A DNA stretch of 64,000 nucleotides from Amorphophallus konjac (lineage: Eukaryota; Streptophyta; Magnoliopsida; Alismatales; Araceae), in the NCBI GenBank assembly GCA_022559845.1, contig CM040128.1:72727247-72791246 (forward strand), read 5' to 3'. Positions 58,039-64,000 of this stretch are shown piece after piece. Each line of letters opens with the position of its first letter. The stretch's first letter is position 1. The translations under genes were made by a program, and so were the position numbers. The notes under the pieces are model-generated. The model did no database searches. It had not been told where the DNA came from and saw only the letters and a program-made list of their open reading frames with translations.

Positions 58039-60766
58039 TGTAGAAACCCGATATTTTAAAATGAGAAATAATTTTTTTAAAATAAATTATACAATTAAAT
58101 TTTTCATGAAATGATTAATTTACATTTTTACTAAGTGAAATAAAGTGGATTATTGAATTTACTTAAGGTAAATTGAAATTTAATGCTTTAACCCTTAGAT
58201 AAATCATTGCAAGTCCAATAAAGTCCATATGATGGATTAGGATTATAATTGGCCTAATGGATAATCCATAATGGACTGGATTAATGGATTAAAAAATTTA
58301 TTAAAGGATATTTAACCTTAAATTCATAACATATGTTTAATATGACATTTAAGGGATTAAAATAACCCCATTTCTAGAAGATTGACTCAAGAATCAACCC
58401 TTACCTAACAGTCCACCTTGGACCAGCCGTTTTTACATTGTTTTCACACCTAAGATGGGCTAGATTAAGAAGAGAAATTGTATTTTTCTTCTAATTCGGA
58501 CTTAATGGGTTTGGTGGAATTAGGCAAGGAATCTTGACAAATTTGGCCATATTTTGGCTATAAATAGAGCCCCATTCGACCCTTAAACCATCCTTGGAAG
58601 TTAAGTCTATGCTGCTGCGAAGATTTGTGGAGATTTGAAGGAGGAATTAGAAGATCAAAGGGTTTTCTTGTTATTTGGGGATATTCTTTAGATCTGAAAA
58701 AAGATAGGTGTCTCTCAGGCTAAACTCTAATTAAAGCATGCCATCTTGTTCATTTTTCTGTCCTCTTTCCATTGATAGCTCATTTATTAAATTTCGTTAT
58801 GAAATGAGCAAGTTATGGTCATTTTATTGGAGGGGTATTCCCGTTTTTTCATCAGGTCCAGAACGTGCTATACCTAAGTAGCGCGTTCTAAACGCGCTAG
58901 CCCGACCCAGCGCGTTCTTCATGAATGCGCTAGTCTCGACTAGCGCGTTCATACCCTTAACCCGGATGACCAAAAATCAAAAGTATAATATTTCTAATAT
59001 ATATATATAATACCTAAAGTGTTTATATATATATCATGTGTCTATATCTATTATGGTTTATACAGAACTTATCTATTTCATTTAGTTTTTAAAACTTTTA
59101 AATATATACATATGTTCCTAAACGCGCCACTCTTGACTAGCACGTTCTTCATGAACGCGCTAGTCTCGGCTAGCGCGTTCATAAAAATTTTCTCGAAAAT
59201 TTTGGTGATCAAAAATATAATATTTTGAATATATATATATACTGCATTTATATATGCTCTATGAATGCGACCCTGAGCTATAGCACGTTCACAGATAATA
59301 ACATCTTTTTAGCCTATAACTATTCTATTATTTATCATAATGGTGTAAAAAAATTATTTCAGAATGTAAAAAGGTATTTTCGATCATATTGATGTATAAA
59401 TACTACTTTCAGCATGTTAAATCTATTTTCTTATCATATGAATTATTAATGTATGATTAAAAGCTAATATCTAAACTCATGATTTCAATTCATAAGTATA
59501 TATGTTCCTTTACTAAAAGTTGTTCTTTACAAAAAAATTGATGTTTTATGATTCTGAGATTTTGTTAAGATGTATAAAATAATTCTAATAAAATCACTAT
59601 CTTAATGTTTCTTCCTACTTACCATTCATTTTTGAATTCTACGACTTAATGTCGTTAAATATGATGCTTAAAATGCGTTTTCCACTCTTCTTTGTAAATT
59701 ATCACAATTTTTGTCATATCTGTACTTGTTTACAAATGAGCTTGTTCTTGAAATTCTTTGACCATATTGTGGAATTATATAGAAAAAAAATGTCAGGGGC
59801 TATGAGTCCCAATTAAATGACATTTAGATGCTAGTGTATAAAGGGGTTCTGATCTGATCCCACGGGCGAGACAAAGTCCAAAAATAAACCGGTATTATAA
59901 TGATCAGGTGCTGGCATTCACCAATACAGAGTCTATTACAGTTAGGGGCAATCATACTGTCGTGAGAACCCCTAAGTGTGTAGCCAAATAGTGATATTCC
60001 ATGAGGGGCTGTCATATCATCGTGATCTCCCCTTAGTGCTTTGGCCAATCCTACTGAGTGTTGGTAGAAGTGATTGCTCTACTTCTATATTGTTATTGCT
60101 TAAAGATTCATCATAAATATCCTTGTAGAAGTAATTATTCTACTTCTATATTTTTTAAAGTTCAAGTGATTGCTCTACTTCGATATTACTTAAAAGTTCA
60201 TCATTGTCTTAATGATAACCCATTGTCTCGTCATAAAAGTTCTTGATATATTCCTGGAAATGACCATCGTCTTGTCTACTATCATAATCTTGAAATTATC
60301 TTTTTATCTTGAAATTACTTAGAAATTCCTTATAAAAATCTTCATACCTAAAACTCATGATCAATTACTTCATGACACGAATTGTTAAATTGTTAAATAC
60401 ATGAAGATTGCCTGGCTTTAGAGATATAAAATCCTACTGAGCTTTTTGCTCACCCTACGTTTTGGTTAATTGTTGCAGGAAATGGAAATGAACAAGGGAT
60501 TGGACAAGAGTGAATGAGTGTTTTCTTTTCCCTAGGATTTATGTAGATATTTAGTATTTTTACAAGGTTTATGTATTTAGAAAATTTGGAAGATTGTATC
60601 ATGCCTTATGGCTTATAAATTAGTGATGTAAACCTTTATTTTGATGGAATAAAATTAGCAATTTCATCTTAGCTCTCTATCTTTAGAATTAAATTTGTAC
60701 ATGCTCTGATCGACACGAGTGCCTCGTAACTGCTCGCGCCTCGATTTTCCGCGTCGGGGCGTGACA
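58039..60766 (+). repeat. Element D 5' LTR
   Basis: The 2,728-bp LTR starts TGTAGAAACCCG and ends GGGGCGTGACA. A TATA box (TATAAATA) lies at 58559-58566. Inverted repeats of TAGCGCGTTC/GAACGCGCTA cluster at 58860-59180. The start could also be 58037 (TGTGTAG). Confidence 0.82.
58879..59180 (+). repeat. Hairpin cluster TAGCGCGTT/AACGCGCTA in element D LTR
   Basis: 58879-58899 has a perfect 9-bp stem with a 3-base loop. 58923-58950 is an 11-bp stem with one mismatch. 59153-59180 is a perfect 11-bp stem (GAACGCGCTAG / CTAGCGCGTTC) with a 6-base loop. They stand out as CG-rich words in an AT-rich LTR. Confidence 0.92.
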
Positions 60767-60773
60767 GTTTTAG

Positions 60774-60790
60774 TGGTATCAGAGCCTAGG
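60774..60790 (+). promoter_or_regulatory. Primer-binding site of element D (initiator Met)
   Basis: TGGTATCAGAGCCTAGG lies seven bases after the LTR end and matches the common plant initiator-Met site. Confidence 0.9.
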
Positions 60791-60978
60791 TTACATAAAA
60801 CCTAGGATTCTTAAAACTTAGGTTTCCCTTGATAGAAACATGGATAGAAATTTAAACCTTCCCGATAAGATTGGGTAGAAATATGGGTTATGTTTTAATA
60901 AGAATGAATTATCAAGAAATAAATACCAAGGAAAAATGATTAAACCCTGTAACTATGGTTTCAGGCTAAATCTCGCAA

Positions 60979-61336
60979 ATGGCCGTCGAGAGAGCGCAAT
61001 GGCGCGAGATGCAACGCACTGTCCAAGGACTAACACAAGACTTGCAACAAGTTGCGTAAGGTGGAGCACGGCATGAAGCCGAGTGTTTACATAGAAAATT
61101 CTAAAAGATGAATCCCCCAAAGTTTAGTGGATCTACTGACCCGGATGAAGCGGAGAATTGGGTGCAAGAAGTAGAGAGAACCTTTAAGGCAATGCAATGC
61201 ACCGATGAAGAGAATGTACCACTAGGGACCTACCAACTAGAAAAGGATGTCCGAGCATGGTGGGTATCCGTCGAAGCGATCTTACCTAATGAACAAATTA
61301 CATGGGACGAGTTCTTAGAACATTTTAATGAGAAGT
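60979..61336 (+). pseudogene. gag: Element D gag, N-terminal part
   Basis: The frame starts at ATG 60979 (MAVERAQWREMQ). It continues through NPPKFSGSTDPDEAENWVQEVERTF and VRAWWVSVEAI, the typical chromovirus Gag core. TAA stops at about 61057 and 61102 occur where Gln is expected. The frame is cut at 61336 by the family-E LTR. The bases GAAGT at 61332-61336 should be the left TSD copy. Confidence 0.85.
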
Positions 61337-63625
61337 TGATGGGGACATCACCTCCCATGCCCACGTTCACAGCTCATCTCCTCGCCCCGGTTGCATCCGA
61401 CATGGTCTAGTTATCTAATTTTGAGTCCTACGTAATTTTTATTTGAGTCATTTGATGTAATTTTCATTTTACTTGAGTCATGTCCCTAGGTCTTGTGCTT
61501 ATTTCCCTAAGTTTGAGAGTCATTATGTTGTTTAGTTAGTTATTGGGCCCAATTCATTGGGTTTGGCCCAAGTGCACCCCCTACCCCCTCGGTTATTTGT
61601 CATTGAGTCTTTTGTCAGGGACTTATTGTAAAATGTGGGTTGCCTATATATAGGACCCCATTCCCCCCATTTCAACTTAATGAATCAATGAATGAAAAAA
61701 ACTTGCCATTTTGAGAGTTTACACTTCTTATCTAGTGGAGAGATTCCATTTTTTGGGTGAGAAACCCTAGGGGAGAGATTCCCCACCCTTCCCTCTCTTA
61801 ATCTCTCTTTTTCACTCCACTTTCTCTCTCCTCAACACCCAAATTCGAATTTTCTTCTCTCTCCTCCCTTCCCAACCACCTCCACTCCCCACCTACCCCA
61901 TTTAAGCCTCTTCCCATTCCCCACAACCCTCATCAATACTCCACCCCTTCCCAAGACCCCCTCCACCAATCCTCTCCTCACCATCCAACCCCCAACTACC
62001 CTTCCCACTTTCCCAAGCACCCTTCCCACTTTCCCAAGCACCCATTCCCTTCCCCAACACAACCCCCCCATTCCCAAGACAAACAAATTAACCCCACCCT
62101 TAAACCCATTTTCAAATACCCTTTCCCTCTCACCCACCTTCCCAAATTTGCAGCCCCCACTACCACCATCTGTTGGACCCTCTTCCAGACCTTATTCTCC
62201 ACCTCCCACACCTTAGAACACCCCCTCCAAGACTCCCTTACAACCAGGGGTCACTTCCACACTCATCTACCCCCTTCCCCTTCTTCTTTCTTGGTCATTG
62301 GAAGCTACTTCGAAGTTGCAGTTTGCTGTCCAGAGGTTGCAGATGAACCAGCAACTTGCAGCGGCCACCACGACTTCCTCCGGACGAGTTTGAAGGCACA
62401 AGAGGAGCTTCGTTCTTCCACAACGGTGCAAAGCTGTCCCTGCGGAGGACCAGAACCGGATTAGAAGCACTACCACGACGAACCTCGGAAGAATCAGCCC
62501 CCAAGCTCTTCTACAAAGTTCTTCATCACTCTGTCTACTTTCAGAATCAAGAAGCGGAACTCCATTCGGCATCTAGTAGCAGAAGTTATCAATTTTCTCC
62601 CTCTGCTGCACGGATCTACTTCCCCACAGTCTACCCCGACCAGTCATCCTTGTTCATAACCTCCAGGTCTTCTCCGGCATCTTTTAGCATCTCCGTCAGT
62701 TTTGCGGTGAAGAATACTCGTCCACGATTCCAACAACTCTGGCGGTTCTCGATTCGGAGTCCGGGAGCCATCGGAGCATTCTCTGCAACCTGCGGTTGAA
62801 AATCTGAAGCTGCCAGTCCCAGAACTTGCCACTCTGTTCGAAGCTCTACCCCGGTCAGCAGTGGTACCAGAAGAAATTTAAAAAATTCTGAGGTGTTCCA
62901 GTACCAGTCACGAAGAGTTCCCCCCTGGTCTCGCCATCAGTAAAATTTTGTATCAACTTCTGCAGCCCCAACTTCGACTGTCAGTCCTCCCTCCCAAACA
63001 GCAGGCAGATTCGGCTTCCCAACTTCTTATCGCTTTTGGTCCTAGTTTCCCCCTTCCCGCTTGGCCGGCTGAAGGCCCCTCCCTGTGTGGAGGTAGTATT
63101 GATTGTAATATCATTAACCCCCACCCCAAGGTCCCCCTCCTGCGAGAGGTGTAGTGTTGTAACTTCTTTGGGCAGGTCAAGCGACACCGCCGCGGCGTGT
63201 GGGGATCCACTCGCCTCCCCGCTCGCCCTCGTCTCCGAGCGGGATCGGTTTCTTCAAACCGGTCGAGTAAGTGCTCACACCTCACTCCATTAGTGCTTGT
63301 CTTTCAATATAAGTTCTAGTTCTGCTGGTTATGCAAGTGAGAGCTCGATCCTCAAGCTCCATTGCCTTGAGTGATCACCGTGGGAAAAGTGCAACCGGTG
63401 CCTTCGGCACTTCGTCGGCCCCATTGAATTGGGCTTCCACACCCATTGGGAATCCCATCTTGGCCTTGCTGGCCCTCTACCAGCAAGGGCCCAACCCCTC
63501 AACCTCACCTTGGCATTGCCAAGTTACCCCGGGCTTGGGTGAGTGTCGATAGAGCGGTGGCCCAATTCGGCCCATTTGAATGCGATTGTGCTTGCTTGCA
63601 TTAGGTCCGAGGTTTTGTCACATCA
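61337..63625 (+). repeat. Element E 5' LTR
   Basis: The 2,289-bp LTR starts TGATGGGGACATCAC and ends TTTTGTCACATCA. The TATA-like CTATATATAGG lies at 61644-61654, and a C/T-rich leader (about 61785-62290) follows. The GGCTGAAGGCCCCTCCCTG block near 63068 is shared with the solo copy. Short frames inside are LTR sequence. Confidence 0.9.
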
Positions 63626-63627
63626 AT

Positions 63628-63638
63628 TGGTATCAGAG
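63628..63638 (+). promoter_or_regulatory. Primer-binding site of element E (initiator Met)
   Basis: TGGTATCAGAG lies two bases after the LTR end, then diverges (TAAG). Confidence 0.85.
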
Positions 63639-63684
63639 TAAGTTCACAACTTGTCTCTCCACAAGTTGGTCCTATGGCATGTTT

Positions 63685-64000
63685 ATGTATTTAGAATCCT
63701 CGGTTGCATCTCCCATGTCCACTAGAATGGCCACTTCATACCCGTCATATCCATCCCCATCAACTTTCCCAATAAGCCCAAATCCTCATGGAAGCTCCAT
63801 TACCAACAAAGTGGGTAGCAACACCTCTATCATAGAAGCCCTACCTAATGTCCTTAATCGGCTTGAAGATATCATGTCTCGACTCGACCAACTTGAAGGA
63901 AATAGCCGAGTACCAAGAGTGAATGAGAGTGACCTTTGGGAAAATCTAGAAACCATATTTTTAGAACACTTGAAAATCAAAACCCCCGCCTTTGATGGAT
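63685..64000 (+). CDS. gag: Element E Gag, N-terminal part, open to the window end
   Basis: An open frame of 105 codons starts at ATG 63685 (MYLESSVASPMSTRM) or in the same frame at 63715. It begins with a Ser/Pro-rich region, then a helix rich in Leu, Arg and Asp (LPNVLNRLEDIMSRLDQLEG), and ends in LKIKTPAFDG, the usual entry to the Retrotrans_gag domain. There is no stop in the visible part, unlike all other gag copies here except that of TR-GAG, which has only one. The element may therefore be relatively young. Confidence 0.75.
   Translation, partial: MYLESSVASPMSTRMATSYPSYPSPSTFPISPNPHGSSITNKVGSNTSIIEALPNVLNRLEDIMSRLDQLEGNSRVPRVNESDLWENLETIFLEHLKIKTPAFDG

Larger units (their letters stand above)
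58039..64000 (+). mobile_element. Element D: Ty3/gypsy element (5' LTR and gag), interrupted by element E
   Basis: LTR 58039-60766, primer site and the start of gag are visible; at 61337 element E is inserted, and D resumes outside the window. LTR ends TGTAG...GTGACA and the GTGACAGTT...TGGTATC junction resemble those of element B, suggesting a related chromovirus clade. The left TSD cannot be verified because the right end is missing. Confidence 0.8.
61337..64000 (+). mobile_element. Element E: Ty3/gypsy element (5' LTR and gag start), continuing past the window
   Basis: The LTR 61337-63625 is followed by a Met primer site at 63628 and an intact gag start. Because the interior follows the LTR, this is the 5' end of an element and not a solo LTR. 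It is the same family as the solo LTR at 3473-5883. It is inserted in the gag of element D, so it is younger than D. Confidence 0.87.

Overview
This window is plant nuclear DNA consisting almost entirely of LTR retrotransposons inserted into one another. I find no cellular gene, rRNA, tRNA, CRISPR array or bacterial feature. The host is probably a seed plant, most likely an angiosperm with a repeat-rich genome. The evidence is Ty3/gypsy Tat-lineage elements with two RNase H domains, a Tekay/Del-type chromovirus with a C-terminal chromodomain, initiator-Met and Arg-like primer-binding sites, and antisense 'plant mobile domain' and 'Transposase_28' genes. I cannot name the species.

Layout. (1) 1-13685 is the right part of a GC-rich Tat element (Tat-1, + strand): gag-protease, RT, RNase H, a second RNase H, integrase, a 52-bp tandem array, an antisense gene of the Transposase_28 type, a polypurine tract and a 3' LTR (12846-13685). 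Its RT is split by two solo LTRs, 1953-3229 (family A) and 3473-5883 (family E), each with a perfect 5-bp target-site duplication (TSD). (2) 13686-19453 is poorly resolved. It holds LTR-like sequence with CGGTC inverted repeats, a degenerate but spliceable antisense plant-mobile-domain gene, a minisatellite, and the end of an LTR at 19453. (3) 19454-58038 is a second Tat element (Tat-2, + strand). Its gag-protease frame runs from 19569 to 24810 and resumes beyond three insertions: a gag-only TR-GAG element (24811-31531), a 20.4-kb minus-strand element A (32127-52549) and a solo LTR of family C (53199-55046). Element A itself contains a complete Tekay chromovirus B (34117-44223) that has lost gag. 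(4) From 58039 a further Ty3/gypsy element D begins (LTR 58039-60766, then gag). It is interrupted at 61337 by a family-E element (LTR 61337-63625, then gag running off the window).

The insertion boundaries are strong evidence. Perfect 5-bp TSDs flank five insertions and a one-mismatch TSD flanks a sixth. Removing the two solo LTRs in Tat-1, the TR-GAG element or solo LTR C brings the host reading frame back exactly in phase. The order of events can be read from the nesting: Tat-2 is older than A, A is older than B, and D is older than E. LTR-LTR divergence estimated by eye agrees (A about 4%, B about 2-3%, TR-GAG about 1.6%).

All autonomous coding regions visible here are broken. Many premature stops are TAG or TGA where the family normally has Gln or Arg, as expected from deamination of methylated C at CHG and CG sites. 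The points most worth a second look are: clusters of short CpG-containing inverted repeats in several LTR families that look unrelated; the TR-GAG element and its possible autonomous partner (family E); the long proline-rich reading frame of element A; and the two different intron-containing antisense genes tied to Tat-like sequence.
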